DNA of 64,000 nt from Thermoanaerobacter wiegelii Rt8.B1 (GTDB lineage Bacteria; Bacillota; Thermoanaerobacteria; Thermoanaerobacterales; Thermoanaerobacteraceae): positions 970,501 through 1,034,500 of the forward strand of contig NC_015958.1 in assembly GCF_000147695.2 (NCBI RefSeq), read 5' to 3'. A program made the translations under genes and the position numbers. Under the pieces are notes generated by a model, which saw only the letters and a program-made list of their open reading frames with translations, was not told where the DNA came from and did no database searches. Of the stretch, positions 54,882 to 64,000 are shown piece by piece (position 1 is the first letter of the stretch; each line of letters opens with the position of its first letter).

Positions 54882-55676
54882 ATGAGCGAAGCAATAGTTA
54901 TAACTTCTGGAAAAGGTGGAGTTGGGAAAACTACTTCTACTGCAAATATTGGTACATACCTTGCTATGAAAGGTTATAAAGTTGCTTTAGTCGATACTGA
55001 TATAGGTTTAAGAAATCTTGATGTAGTGATGGGATTGGAAAATAGAATTGTGTATGATATTGTTGATGTAGTAGAGGGGCAGTGCAGATTAAAGCAAGCT
55101 TTGATAAAGGACAAAAGGTTTGATGGGCTATATCTTTTACCTGCCGCTCAAACAAGAGATAAATCTGCTGTTACTCCAGAGCAAATGCAAAAATTAATAG
55201 GAGATTTGAAAAAGGAATTTGACTATATATTAGTAGATTGTCCTGCAGGTATTGAACAAGGATTTAGAAATGCAATTGCAGGTGCTGATAGAGCAATTGT
55301 CATAACTACTCCAGAAGTTTCAGCGGTTAGAGATGCTGATAGGATTATAGGACTTTTAGAGGCTGCGGAACTTCACAATCCTAAGTTAGTTATAAACAGG
55401 ATTAAGATGGATATGGTCAAAAGAGGAGATATGATGGATATTGAAGATATTATAGATATTTTAGCTATTGACCTTTTAGGTGTCATTCCTGATGATGAAA
55501 ATATAATTATTTCTTCCAATAAAGGTGAACCGATTGTTATGGATGAGAGGTCATTAGCAGGACAAGCCTATAGAAATTTGGTGGAAAGACTTTTAGGGAA
55601 TAATGTGCCTTTAATTAACCTTGATATAGGAAATGGATTTATGGATAGACTCAAAAAGCTTTTTAAGCTGGCTTAG
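54882..55676 (+). CDS. minD: Septum site-determining protein MinD
   Basis: 264 residues from ATG 54882. Deviant Walker A SGKGGVGKTTSTANIG, switch VDTDIGLRNLD, VDCPAGIEQGF, and an amphipathic C-terminal membrane helix (FMDRLKKLFKL). ATPase that recruits MinC and responds to MinE. Confidence 0.95.
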   Translation: MSEAIVITSGKGGVGKTTSTANIGTYLAMKGYKVALVDTDIGLRNLDVVMGLENRIVYDIVDVVEGQCRLKQALIKDKRFDGLYLLPAAQTRDKSAVTPEQMQKLIGDLKKEFDYILVDCPAGIEQGFRNAIAGADRAIVITTPEVSAVRDADRIIGLLEAAELHNPKLVINRIKMDMVKRGDMMDIEDIIDILAIDLLGVIPDDENIIISSNKGEPIVMDERSLAGQAYRNLVERLLGNNVPLINLDIGNGFMDRLKKLFKLA

Positions 55677-55697
55677 CGCTTTTAGGAGGTGTGATTT

Positions 55698-55973
55698 GTG
55701 GATTTATTTAAATCTTTTGGAGGAAAAAACAACAGTAAAGATATAGCAAAAGAGAGGTTACAACTTTTATTGGTCCATGATAGGGCGGACGTTTCTCCTA
55801 AATTTTTGGAAATGATAAAAGAAGACATATTAAACGTTATTTCTAATTACGTGGATATTGATGAAGCAGGATTAAATGTAGAAATTACAAAAGAAAAAAG
55901 AAGTGATAATACCTATATGCCTGCTCTTCATGCGAATATTCCTATAAAGAAAATGAAACAGGTGATAAGATAA
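55698..55973 (+). CDS. minE: Cell division topological specificity factor MinE
   Basis: 91 residues from GTG, RBS AGGAGGTG. Anti-MinCD part (SKDIAKERLQLLLVHDRADV) and dimer domain (EDILNVISNYVDID, NVEITKEKR). A full MinCDE set indicates an oscillating system rather than the DivIVA type alone. Confidence 0.94.
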   Translation: MDLFKSFGGKNNSKDIAKERLQLLLVHDRADVSPKFLEMIKEDILNVISNYVDIDEAGLNVEITKEKRSDNTYMPALHANIPIKKMKQVIR

Positions 55974-55995
55974 CTGGCCGTAGGCCAGCTTTTTT
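55974..55995 (+). terminator. Terminator of minCDE
   Basis: CTGGCC-GTA-GGCCAG followed by CTTTTTT, directly after the minE stop. Confidence 0.85.
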
Positions 55996-56060
55996 ATATA
56001 GTGAAAATCTCTTTTATATGGTATAATACAAGTTGGATTGCTGAAAAAGAGGGGATTAAA

Positions 56061-57158
56061 GTGTTTGATAAAAAACTTTTAAAAAACTTTGACTGGGGAC
56101 TTTTGATTGTTGTGCTTTTAATCTCTATATATAGCGTTATTGTAGTGACAAGTGCTTCTCATGTAATTCAGACGGGTTCCTACAAAAAAGTTATTGTTCA
56201 GTCTGCGGCAATTTTAATAGGACTTATTTCTATCGCTCTAATATGTCTTTTTGATTATAATATTCTTGCTAAGTTTTCTACTTTTATATATATTCTCAAC
56301 CTTTTTGGTCTTGTACTAGTTTTAGCAACAGGAAAGGTAAGTAACGGTGCACAAAGCTGGATAAGTTTAGGACCTGTGGATATTCAACCTTCTGAATTTT
56401 CTAAGTTGGCATTAGTGCTAACTTTAGCAAATATGTTTAGCAAGACGGAAGAAATAAAGACTTTTAAAGAACTTTTGTGGCCAATGGTTTATGTAGGAAT
56501 TCCCTTTATTGCAGTGATGTTGCAGCCGGATTTAGGGACAGGGCTTGTATTTATTGCAATTTTTTTAGCCATAGTATATATCTCGGGGATAAGGACAAAG
56601 GTATTGGGACAGCTTTTTGCTTTAGGAATTGCCCTGCTGCCTATTGGATACAAACTATTAAAACCTTACCAGAGAAATAGACTTTTATCCTTTTTAAATC
56701 CGGAACTGGACCCAATGGGAACGGGTTACCATGTGATACAGTCTAAAATTGCTATCGGTTCAGGGATGTTTTGGGGAAAGGGGCTTTTTCACGGAAGCCA
56801 AACTCAGCTCTATTATCTTCCCGAAGCCTGGACAGACTTTATTTTTTCTGTTGTAGGGGAAGAATTAGGTTTTATAGGAGCATCTATACTAATAGTTCTC
56901 TATGCTATTATGTTGTATAAAGCTTGGAAGATTGCTTATAATGCTAAGGACAAATATGGAATGCTGGTGGCAGTAGGAATTATTGCTATGTTTACATTTC
57001 ACATCTTTGAAAATATAGGGATGACTATTGGGATAATGCCAATCACAGGTATTCCTCTTCCCTTTATGAGCTATGGTGGAAGTGCAATGGTGGCAGATTT
57101 AATGGCTATAGGACTTTTGGAAAATATAAGCATGAGAAGGCAAAAGATAAACTTTTAG
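56061..57158 (+). CDS. rodA: Peptidoglycan polymerase RodA (SEDS family)
   Basis: 365 residues from GTG 56061 (RBS GAGGGGAT). Ten helices; SEDS landmarks [66 protein letters not shown], and [15 protein letters not shown]. It polymerises glycan strands for elongation with the penicillin-binding protein at 51809-54093. Confidence 0.93.
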   Translation: MFDKKLLKNFDWGLLIVVLLISIYSVIVVTSASHVIQTGSYKKVIVQSAAILIGLISIALICLFDYNILAKFSTFIYILNLFGLVLVLATGKVSNGAQSWISLGPVDIQPSEFSKLALVLTLANMFSKTEEIKTFKELLWPMVYVGIPFIAVMLQPDLGTGLVFIAIFLAIVYISGIRTKVLGQLFALGIALLPIGYKLLKPYQRNRLLSFLNPELDPMGTGYHVIQSKIAIGSGMFWGKGLFHGSQTQLYYLPEAWTDFIFSVVGEELGFIGASILIVLYAIMLYKAWKIAYNAKDKYGMLVAVGIIAMFTFHIFENIGMTIGIMPITGIPLPFMSYGGSAMVADLMAIGLLENISMRRQKINF

Positions 57159-57169
57159 GGGGAATTTCC

Positions 57170-57568
57170 ATGAATATAGCTTTGATAGCCCATGATCAAA
57201 AAAAAGAACTTATGGTGAATTTCGCAATTGCTTATAAGCATATCTTTGAAAAGTGTAATATATATGCAACAGGCCATACAGGACAACTTATTAAGGAGGC
57301 GACAGGTCTAAATGTAAATTGCCTTTTACCTGGTCCTCTTGGGGGAGACCAACAGATTGGTGCAATGATTGCTGAAAATAAGATTGATATGGTGATTTTT
57401 TTAAGAGACCCACTTACGGCTCAATCCCATGAACCAGATATTTTGGCTTTGCTTAGAGTTTGTGATGTGCATTCTATTCCATTGGCGACTAATATCGCTA
57501 CTGCAGAAGTTTTATTGAAGGGGATGGAGCAAGGGCTTTTAGAGTGGAGAGAAATAGCAGATAAATAA
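57170..57568 (+). CDS. mgsA: Methylglyoxal synthase
   Basis: 132 residues. [43 protein letters not shown] with the catalytic Asp region, [15 protein letters not shown] and [10 protein letters not shown] are diagnostic. Converts dihydroxyacetone phosphate to methylglyoxal. RBS GGGGGAA; linked to rodA, as in many Clostridia. Confidence 0.95.
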   Translation: MNIALIAHDQKKELMVNFAIAYKHIFEKCNIYATGHTGQLIKEATGLNVNCLLPGPLGGDQQIGAMIAENKIDMVIFLRDPLTAQSHEPDILALLRVCDVHSIPLATNIATAEVLLKGMEQGLLEWREIADK

Positions 57569-57630
57569 AATAACTTATCATAATAATGCCTCCTTCAAAA
57601 TAAAATGTAACATAGAAGGAGGCATATATC

Positions 57631-58380
57631 ATGAAATACCAACGAATTCCTTATTATTCTCCCCAAAAATTTAGCATTTACAAAAAGTATGCAGAGCTAT
57701 TTGAAAATCAATTAATTATTTCATTAGTTTTATTAGGAATGATTTTGCTTTTTAAAGCAGTTGACGTGCCTATAGCTAACTCTTTTATAAATGCTACTAA
57801 AAGTGTGCTAAGTTATGATATGAATTACGAAAACACAAAGAAAGGGTTAAAATTAGTTCAAAGTAAGATTCCTTGGCTTAAAGAAAGTGTGATAAAAGTT
57901 TTTTCTCCCACTGAAGAAAAAACTTCAGAAAATAAAACTTCTTCTGATGTTTCTCAGGCTTCTATCAAAATGATTGCACCTGTTACTGGAAAGGTAACCT
58001 CTGGCTTTGGAATGAGGGTTGATCCTATTACAAACCAATTGACAAATCACACTGGTATTGATATAGATGCTCCTATTGGAACAGAAGTGAAGGCAGCATT
58101 AGATGGGGTAGTAATGTTAGTGGAGGAGCAAAACCAGGATTTTGGAAAAGTCATAGTTTTAAGGCATGCTAATGATGTAAGGACCGTCTATGCTCATTTA
58201 TCAGAAATTTTAGTGAAAGAAAAAGACCAAGTAAAACAAGGGGATATAATTGGGAAGACAGGCGATACTGGGAAAGTCACTGCTCCTCACTTGCATTTTG
58301 AAGTTTGGGAAAATGGCAAGCCAGTAGACCCCTTGACAAAGGTTGTTATAGGGGATGCTGCCAGTGAAGGCGCAAAATGA
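57631..58380 (+). CDS. spoIVFA: SpoIVFA-like M23 peptidase-domain protein
   Basis: 249 residues. One helix (about 28-48), a linker, then a LytM/M23 fold: GKVTSGFGMRVDP, HTGIDIDAPIGTEVKA, VYAHLSEIL and GKVTAPHLHFEVWENGKP. Both zinc-type His and the HLHFE motif are present. It precedes and overlaps spoIVFB, so by synteny it is the SpoIVFA regulator that controls SpoIVFB in the forespore outer membrane. RBS GAAGGAGG. Confidence 0.85.
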   Translation: MKYQRIPYYSPQKFSIYKKYAELFENQLIISLVLLGMILLFKAVDVPIANSFINATKSVLSYDMNYENTKKGLKLVQSKIPWLKESVIKVFSPTEEKTSENKTSSDVSQASIKMIAPVTGKVTSGFGMRVDPITNQLTNHTGIDIDAPIGTEVKAALDGVVMLVEEQNQDFGKVIVLRHANDVRTVYAHLSEILVKEKDQVKQGDIIGKTGDTGKVTAPHLHFEVWENGKPVDPLTKVVIGDAASEGAK

Positions 58381-59231
58381 AATTTAGAGGGATTGAAGTA
58401 AAAATACATTTTTCTACTTTTGTATTTGCATTACTTTTAATTGCAACGGGATTTATAAAAGAATTAATTGCTATTTTTGCTACAATTTTCGTTCACGAAT
58501 GTGGACACATTTATATTGCCAAGAAACTAAAAGTAGAGGTGCTACAAGTCAATATCTATCCTTTTGGAGGAATTGCTCTTTTGGACAGCATAGTGTTTAT
58601 AAGACCAGACTTAGAAGTGTTAGCTGCACTGGCAGGACCTATGTCCAATATTTTTTTTGCTTTTTTTGGAGAATTCATTTCACAAGTTTTACAAATAGAC
58701 ATGGATTATTTTATAAAAGCTAGTATTGCAATGGCTTTTTTTAATCTACTGCCAGGGCTTCCTTTGGATGGAGGACGGGTTTTAAAAAGTGTTTTGTCAT
58801 ATTTTATTAGCCTAAGAAGTGCTATTGCGACTGCTGTTTTTTCTTCCTATGCTATTTCTTTCGTTATGTTATATCTTCTTCTAAAAGGCATATTCAATTG
58901 GAAGCTAAATGTTGTTTATGCTTTTTTATCGGTGTTATTAGTAGTCGCCGCAAATAAAGAGAAAAAGGCATCAGCTTTTTTGCAAATGAGAGATCTTTTC
59001 AGGAAAAAAGCAGAGTTCTATAAAAAAGGATTGATGGGGGTACATCATATAGCAGTATTAGAAAAGGAGACAATTGCAAATGTTATAAAAAGTTTTATAC
59101 CTGCTAAATACCATGTTATAATAATATTAGACGACAAATTTAGGGAAAAATATAGAATAACCGAGACTCAGCTTTTTGAATATGCGGTAGAACATGGATT
59201 GTATTTACCAATTGGTGAGATTATAAAATGA
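58377..59231 (+). CDS. spoIVFB: Stage IV sporulation protein FB (M50 site-2 protease)
   Basis: 284 residues. Intramembrane zinc site HECGH (H40, E41, H44) and LPGLPLDGGRVLKS with the third ligand Asp. Cleaves pro-sigma-K during sporulation. ATGA overlap with spoIVFA. About 90 C-terminal residues form a soluble CBS-like tail (AKYHVIIILDDKFRE), normal for this family. Confidence 0.9.
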   Translation: MKFRGIEVKIHFSTFVFALLLIATGFIKELIAIFATIFVHECGHIYIAKKLKVEVLQVNIYPFGGIALLDSIVFIRPDLEVLAALAGPMSNIFFAFFGEFISQVLQIDMDYFIKASIAMAFFNLLPGLPLDGGRVLKSVLSYFISLRSAIATAVFSSYAISFVMLYLLLKGIFNWKLNVVYAFLSVLLVVAANKEKKASAFLQMRDLFRKKAEFYKKGLMGVHHIAVLEKETIANVIKSFIPAKYHVIIILDDKFREKYRITETQLFEYAVEHGLYLPIGEIIK

Positions 59232-59247
59232 CTATGGAGGAAGGAAG

Positions 59248-61101
59248 ATGAATAACTTAAAGGATAAAATAGATGCTTTGCTTATGAAAGTAAGCAAACC
59301 TACAAGATACACAGGAGGAGAATTAAATTCTTCTATAAAAAATCCGGAGGAAGTCAAAGTAAGGTTTGCTTTTGCTTTTCCGGATGTATATGAAGTGGGA
59401 ATGTCTCATTTGGGGCTTAGAATTTTATACCATCTTTTAAACAAAAGAGAAGACGTATATTGTGAAAGGGTTTTTGCGCCATGGTTGGATATGGAAAAAC
59501 TCATGAGGGAAAATGACATTCCTCTTTTTAGTTTAGAGACAAAAACCCCATTAGATAAATTTGACTTTATAGGTTTTACTCTCCAGTATGAGTTAAGTTA
59601 TACAAATGTAATAAATATGCTTAACTTAGCAGGTATTCCTATCCTATCAAGAGATAGGAAAGGGTTACCTTTTGTCATTGCTGGTGGACCCTGTGCTTAT
59701 AACCCTGCTCCTTTATCTGACGTTATTGACTTTTTTGTAATGGGAGAAGGAGAAGAGGTCATAAATGAAATTATTGACGCTTATATAGATTGGAAGAAAA
59801 GAGGAGGAGAAAGAGAAGAATTTTTACAAATTGTTTCTCAAATCAAAGGAGTATATGTTCCTAAGTACTATATGGAAGTATACAATCAAGATGGAACAAT
59901 AAAAGAGATAAGGACTATTAAAAAAGGAGTGCCCGAAAAGGTAAAGAAAAGAATAGTTAAAGATTTTGAAAATGTGTATCATCCTGAGGAGCAAATTGTT
60001 CCTTTTATGGACATAGTTCACGATAGAATAATGTTAGAAATTTTTAGAGGATGTACTCGTGGTTGTAGATTTTGTCAAGCTGGCATGATATATAGGCCAG
60101 TGAGGGAAAAATCAAAGGAAAAAATTTTAGATTTAGCGGACAAGCTTATAAAATCTACAGGGTATGAGGAAATATCTTTAACTTCTTTAAGTACTTGTGA
60201 TTATTCTCAAATTGAAGACTTAGTCAAAAAACTGATTGATAAATATAAGGATAAAGGAGTTGGAGTTTCTATACCCTCTACACGAGTAGATGCTGTATCT
60301 ATAAATTTGTTAAAAGAAATACAAAAAGTTAGAAAAACAGGTCTTACTTTAGCACCAGAAGCTGGCACACAAAGACTTAGAGACGTAATTAATAAAGGGA
60401 TTACAGAGGAAGATATTTTAGAGGCGACAAAAGAGGCTTTTTCTGCAGGATGGACAAATGTCAAACTTTATTTTATGATTGGTCTTCCTACAGAGATGAT
60501 GGAGGATGTAGAGGGAATAGTGGATTTGGCTTATAAAATAGTGGATAATTACAAAGAAGTAAAAGGGAATGTGAAGAATTTAAAAGTCACTATAAGCACT
60601 TCTACTTTTGTGCCTAAACCTTTTACACCTTTTCAGTGGACAGCTCAAGACAGCATTAAAGATATAATGGAAAAGCAAGACTTGCTAAAAAAGAAACTTA
60701 AGAGTAAAGTGTTAAAGTACAATTGGCACAATCCTTATATGAGTTTTTTAGAGGCTGTTATTTCAAGAGGAGATAGAAAAGTAGGAAAAGCTATAATAAA
60801 AGCCTGGGAAAAAGGATGCAAATTTGACGGATGGGAAGAATATCTTAATTATGACAAATGGGAAGAGGCTTTTAAGGAGGTAGGTGTAAATCCTCACTTT
60901 TATGCCAATAGAGAAAGAAGTTTAGAAGAAGTATTTCCATGGGATGTAATAGACGTTGGGGTAGATAAAAGATATTTGATTAGAGAATATAAAAAATCTC
61001 AAGAAGGAAGAATTACACCTGACTGCAGGCTCTATTGTACAGGTTGTGGAGTAAAGGACTTTGATGAGGGGGTAGTATGTTTTGAAGCGTCTAAGAAATA
61101 A
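59248..61101 (+). CDS. B12-binding-type radical SAM protein (TIGR03960 family)
   Basis: 617 residues. N-terminal B12-like domain (FPDVYEVGMSHLGLRILYHL, GGPCAYNPAPLSDVID), then radical SAM with C269, C273, C276 (CTRGCRFCQAG), IPSTRVDAVS and LTLAPEAGTQRLRDVI. Last part ends CRLYCTGCG. Usually followed, as here, by a DUF2344 gene, and near rng. Thought to act on tRNA or ribosomal components; the reaction is not settled. RBS TGGAGGAAGGA. Confidence 0.88.
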   Translation: MNNLKDKIDALLMKVSKPTRYTGGELNSSIKNPEEVKVRFAFAFPDVYEVGMSHLGLRILYHLLNKREDVYCERVFAPWLDMEKLMRENDIPLFSLETKTPLDKFDFIGFTLQYELSYTNVINMLNLAGIPILSRDRKGLPFVIAGGPCAYNPAPLSDVIDFFVMGEGEEVINEIIDAYIDWKKRGGEREEFLQIVSQIKGVYVPKYYMEVYNQDGTIKEIRTIKKGVPEKVKKRIVKDFENVYHPEEQIVPFMDIVHDRIMLEIFRGCTRGCRFCQAGMIYRPVREKSKEKILDLADKLIKSTGYEEISLTSLSTCDYSQIEDLVKKLIDKYKDKGVGVSIPSTRVDAVSINLLKEIQKVRKTGLTLAPEAGTQRLRDVINKGITEEDILEATKEAFSAGWTNVKLYFMIGLPTEMMEDVEGIVDLAYKIVDNYKEVKGNVKNLKVTISTSTFVPKPFTPFQWTAQDSIKDIMEKQDLLKKKLKSKVLKYNWHNPYMSFLEAVISRGDRKVGKAIIKAWEKGCKFDGWEEYLNYDKWEEAFKEVGVNPHFYANRERSLEEVFPWDVIDVGVDKRYLIREYKKSQEGRITPDCRLYCTGCGVKDFDEGVVCFEASKK

Positions 61102-61735
61102 ATATACAAAAGATGAAAGAGTCAAATTTATTTCCCATTTAGATCTTTTGCGAGTATTTCAAAGGGCTTTGAGAAGAGCCGATATAAAAGTGGCTTTTTC
61201 ACAAGGATTTAATCCCCATCCCAAAATTTCTTTTGGGCCTGCACTATTAGTAGGTGCGACGACAGAGGGGGATTACATGGATATAGATGTAGAAGAAGAT
61301 ATTTCTCCTGAGGAATTCAAAAAAAAGATGAACAAAGTGTTACCACCTGGTATTGAAATTGTGGAAAGTTATGAGGTAGAATTAAATGATGCGCTTTCTA
61401 CAAAAATAAAAGGAGCAGAGTATATTTTGCAAGTCAATGTTAAAAAAAGTATTAAAGATATTCAAAATAAAATAGAAGAATTTATGAAAAGAGATATAAT
61501 TGAGATAGAAAAAGAGAGTAAAAGTGGCAGAAAAATGGTAAATATAAGACCTTATGTTTTGGAATTAAAGGTAATTGAAGAGGCAGAAGATTATTTGAAA
61601 TTTTATATAAAATTAAAATTAGGAGAGGGAGCTCCTAATCCATTGCATTTATTAAAAGCTTTGAATGATTACATTGGAGACTTGTTTGATATGGACTTTT
61701 ATAAACTTCACAGAAAAAATATGATTTTAGAATAA
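61082..61735 (+). CDS. Radical SAM-associated DUF2344 protein (TIGR03936)
   Basis: 217 residues from TTG 61082, overlapping the radical SAM gene by 20 bases. KFISHLDLLRVFQRALRRAD, FSQGFNPHPKISFGPALLVG and VEDISPEEF-like EEDISPEEFKKKMN define the family. In other bacteria the two proteins are fused. No catalytic motif is evident; a binding partner role is probable. Confidence 0.85.
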   Translation: MKRLRNKYTKDERVKFISHLDLLRVFQRALRRADIKVAFSQGFNPHPKISFGPALLVGATTEGDYMDIDVEEDISPEEFKKKMNKVLPPGIEIVESYEVELNDALSTKIKGAEYILQVNVKKSIKDIQNKIEEFMKRDIIEIEKESKSGRKMVNIRPYVLELKVIEEAEDYLKFYIKLKLGEGAPNPLHLLKALNDYIGDLFDMDFYKLHRKNMILE

Positions 61736-61751
61736 GTACGGGGTGAAAATT

Positions 61752-63176
61752 TTGAAAAGACTTATATTGGACATTGATGAAAATTTGAGTCAAATTGCTT
61801 TATTAGAAAATGGGAAGCTAAAGGAGTACCATCCAGAGAAAAGAGATGGAAAAAATATTTTGGGAAATATTTATAAAGGTAAGATTCAAAATGTTTTAAA
61901 AGGTATGCAGGCGGCCTTTGTAGATATTGGAATTGGTAAGAACGCTTTTTTATTTTCTGACGATGTGCTTTTTCAACAAGAAAATTTACCCAAAAACATT
62001 ACACAAGTTTTAAAACCAGGCCAACCAATAATGGTTCAAGTATCAAAAGAAGCAGTAGGCATGAAAAATCCCAGAGTGACCGCTAATATTTCTTTGCCGG
62101 GGAAATATGTCGTTTTAATGCCTAATGTCGACTACGTCGGAATTTCCCATAGGATTGAGGAAGAAGGGGAAAGGAAAAGGCTTCAGGAAATTGTGAAAGA
62201 ATTAAAACCTGATGGTATGGGGATAATTGTCAGAACAGCTGCATTAGAGGCGACAGAACAGCAAATGCGGGAGGATTTAGACGAATTAATTCGCTTGTAT
62301 GAGAAAATACAAAAAGATTTTCAAAATGCTCCCCTTCCTTCTTTGATATACAAAGAAGAGGATTTTGCAATTAAGTATTTGAGGGATTTGCTTTCTGATG
62401 AGGTAGATGAAATTGTGGTAAACGACAAAGAAGAGTATGAGAACATAAAAAGATATTTAAAAAATGTAGGAAAGGAAAATATTTCAGTTACTTATGAAGA
62501 AGGAGACTTAATGGGGATTTATGGAGCAGATTTTCAAGTTGAGAAATTGTTAGAAAAAAAGGTATGGTTAAAAAGTGGAGGTTTTGTAATAATAGACCAA
62601 ACAGAAGCTCTTACTGTAATTGATGTAAACACAGGAAAGTACGTAGGAAAATCTTCTTTAGAGGAGACAATATACAAGACCAATCTTGAAGCAGCAGAAG
62701 AAATTGCCCTGCAGCTTAAGTTAAGAGATATTGGTGGAATAATTATTATTGACTTTATAGACATGAAAAATGAAAATTTTAGAAAGGATTTGCTGGAGTT
62801 TTTCAAAAAAGAACTCCAAAAAGACAGGACAAAATGCAGTGTATTAGGGTATACTCAATTAGGGCTTGTTGAGATGACAAGAAAAAGAGTGAGGTCGCAA
62901 GTAGGCTCATACCTTAAAGAAAAATGCCCTATATGTGAAGGGGAAGGGATGGTTTATTCAACTGAGTACATCTACAAAAGATTAAGGAATAATATAGAGA
63001 GAGTGTTGCGACATATAAAAGTGCGAAAAATCTACATAAAAGGGAATGATAAAGTTGTTAAAATCGCGGCAGAAAAGGAAATTGTAAAATTTTACAAAGA
63101 GAAATTTAATGTAGATCTCGAAGTTGTTGTTGACAATAACAAAAAATATGGCTATTTTGAGATAGAATTTGAATAA
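61752..63176 (+). CDS. rng: Ribonuclease G/E family
   Basis: 474 residues from TTG 61752 (RBS GGGGTG); GTG 61743 is an alternative. S1 domain (GNIYKGKIQNVLKGMQAAFV), 5' sensor (PGKYVVLMPN, GISHRI), DNase I-like catalytic part with TVIDVNTGKYVGK and IIIIDFIDM acids, and the zinc-link CPICEGEG. It cleaves RNA 5' ends including rRNA precursors. Followed by a strong hairpin. Confidence 0.92.
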   Translation: MKRLILDIDENLSQIALLENGKLKEYHPEKRDGKNILGNIYKGKIQNVLKGMQAAFVDIGIGKNAFLFSDDVLFQQENLPKNITQVLKPGQPIMVQVSKEAVGMKNPRVTANISLPGKYVVLMPNVDYVGISHRIEEEGERKRLQEIVKELKPDGMGIIVRTAALEATEQQMREDLDELIRLYEKIQKDFQNAPLPSLIYKEEDFAIKYLRDLLSDEVDEIVVNDKEEYENIKRYLKNVGKENISVTYEEGDLMGIYGADFQVEKLLEKKVWLKSGGFVIIDQTEALTVIDVNTGKYVGKSSLEETIYKTNLEAAEEIALQLKLRDIGGIIIIDFIDMKNENFRKDLLEFFKKELQKDRTKCSVLGYTQLGLVEMTRKRVRSQVGSYLKEKCPICEGEGMVYSTEYIYKRLRNNIERVLRHIKVRKIYIKGNDKVVKIAAEKEIVKFYKEKFNVDLEVVVDNNKKYGYFEIEFE

Positions 63177-63190
63177 AGAATCAATATGAA

Positions 63191-63222
63191 AAAGCTGCCC
63201 AAGGAAATTTTTGGGCAGCTTT
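63191..63222. terminator. Bidirectional terminator between rng and queF
   Basis: AAAGCTGCCCAA (63191-63202) pairs with TTGGGCAGCTTT (63211-63222). Confidence 0.85.
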
Positions 63223-63226
63223 ATAT

Positions 63227-63628
63227 CTACTTTTCTTTTTCATATTTTGCCACAATTCGCGTGGCTATTCCACCTCTTTCTTGAAACTCACCTATTACTT
63301 CCATAAATTTTGGCTGTAGAAGTTCAACTAAGTCATCTAAAATTCTATTTATAGCATGTTCTTGCAGTATACCTACATTTCTATAGGAGGTGAGATAATA
63401 CTTTAAAGATTTAAGTTCTACTAATTTTTTAGAAGGTATATATCTTATAGTAAGTTTTGCATTGTCAGGTAATCCTGTCCAAGGGCAAACAGAAAAAAAT
63501 TCATTAGTGATATATTCCACAATAGTATTTTTTTCAGGGTATTCATATTCAATCGATTCTAAAACTTCTTTGTCAATCTTTTCATAACTGTAAGTGTCAA
63601 ATCTTCTCTCTTTATATTTATCTGTCAA
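63227..63628 (-). CDS. queF: NADPH-dependent 7-cyano-7-deazaguanine reductase
   Basis: 133 residues from TTG at 63626-63628 (RBS AAAGGAG), type I short QueF. Catalytic C48 and D55 in [12 protein letters not shown] have the expected seven-residue spacing. [15 protein letters not shown] holds the substrate and NADPH contact region. Reduces preQ0 to preQ1 in queuosine synthesis. Overlaps the queT stop. Confidence 0.94.
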   Translation of the reverse strand: MTDKYKERRFDTYSYEKIDKEVLESIEYEYPEKNTIVEYITNEFFSVCPWTGLPDNAKLTIRYIPSKKLVELKSLKYYLTSYRNVGILQEHAINRILDDLVELLQPKFMEVIGEFQERGGIATRIVAKYEKEK

Positions 63629-64000
63629 ATTTCACAACTCCTTTCTTTTCAATTGTAAAAAGCAAAAAATATCCCGTTACCAAAAGTACAGTTTCAGCCA
63701 ATCCTACGCTTAAGAAAGTTGGAATAAATGGTATATTGGCAGAGATATTTAAAGTGATTCCAACAGATGCTGCAATCCAAAGAGCTACGAATACAGCACC
63801 TACCAATTTGTGAGTAGCTCTTCCAATGTAGTATCCAATTGTACAACCGATTAAGTTTGAAAGAGGCATAAAAATTAGCTCCATTGTGCCAGCAAATGGG
63901 CTAAACAAATTTGCAAAAAAATTTCCTATCATCATGGAAATGGCATATTTTTTATTGAATACTACAATGGATTTTGTAATTTCCCCTACGCGAAACTGAA
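63618..64000 (-). CDS. queT: QueT-family preQ0/queuosine precursor transporter (5' end off window)
   Basis: At least 127 codons are open to the window edge; an internal ATG at 63933-63935 is not the start, because the frame upstream reads [10 protein letters not shown] and [11 protein letters not shown], part of the conserved QueT N-terminal region. [18 protein letters not shown] and [11 protein letters not shown] fit the family. Several helices. Likely imports a queuosine precursor for the downstream queF, with which it overlaps. Confidence 0.8.
   Translation of the reverse strand, partial: QFRVGEITKSIVVFNKKYAISMMIGNFFANLFSPFAGTMELIFMPLSNLIGCTIGYYIGRATHKLVGAVFVALWIAASVGITLNISANIPFIPTFLSVGLAETVLLVTGYFLLFTIEKKGVVKFDR

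Overview
The window looks like a chromosomal segment of a thermophilic, anaerobic, spore-forming, low-GC Firmicute, most probably a Thermoanaerobacter close to T. mathranii. The grounds are AT-rich genes with frequent TTG/GTG starts behind strong AGGAGG sites, a SpoIVFA/SpoIVFB pair, a tetrameric NAD-linked [FeFe]-hydrogenase next to a group D sensory hydrogenase resembling the T. mathranii HydS, and a c-di-AMP riboswitch of the Thermoanaerobacter type. The species is an inference; the gene families are not.

Layout. 1-9.5 kb holds the end of an HD phosphohydrolase, a small non-autonomous mobile element, a secreted amidase, an ABC exporter with SppA, an MntA/HepT toxin-antitoxin pair, a gluzincin, a shortened MFS carrier, a divergent superoxide dismutase and a YwlG-like protein. 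9.5-13.35 kb is an accessory patch: three copies of one terminator-like palindrome bracket decayed genes, an ORF-less group IIC intron and an IS1182-like element. 13.3-27.3 kb is dominated by cell-envelope genes (SLH protein, GH18, PspC-like proteins, polysaccharide deacetylase), a frameshifted amino acid permease, CstA with LytS/LytT, and an ECF sigma/anti-sigma pair. 27.4-38.5 kb holds polA (frameshifted), coaE, pncB, an oligopeptide-binding lipoprotein, tRNA-Leu(GAG), a riboswitch-controlled NlpC/P60 hydrolase, typA with a second copy of the group IIC intron at its 3' end, and two lytic transglycosylases. 38.6-47.7 kb is the hydrogenase region: a probable H2-sensing module (DRTGG, HATPase, HydS, DRTGG, PHP), then the catalytic hydrogenase operon behind a probable Rex operator. 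47.8-59.2 kb is a division/shape/sporulation block: maf, radC, mreBCD, a penicillin-binding protein (frameshifted), minCDE, rodA, mgsA, spoIVFAB. 59.2-64 kb has a radical SAM pair, RNase G, and queF/queT running off the right edge.

Three patterns stand out. (1) An IS and two short structured elements share GACAAA ends, and each is flanked by two copies of the host gene's terminator hairpin. (2) A GGGAAC/TGAAAC - 16 nt - CGTCTA promoter lies before the ECF sigma gene, the SLH gene and the polysaccharide deacetylase, suggesting a small envelope regulon. (3) Three genes, polA and the penicillin-binding protein among them, are each interrupted by what looks like loss of one A from a poly-A run, which means either systematic sequence error or slippage.
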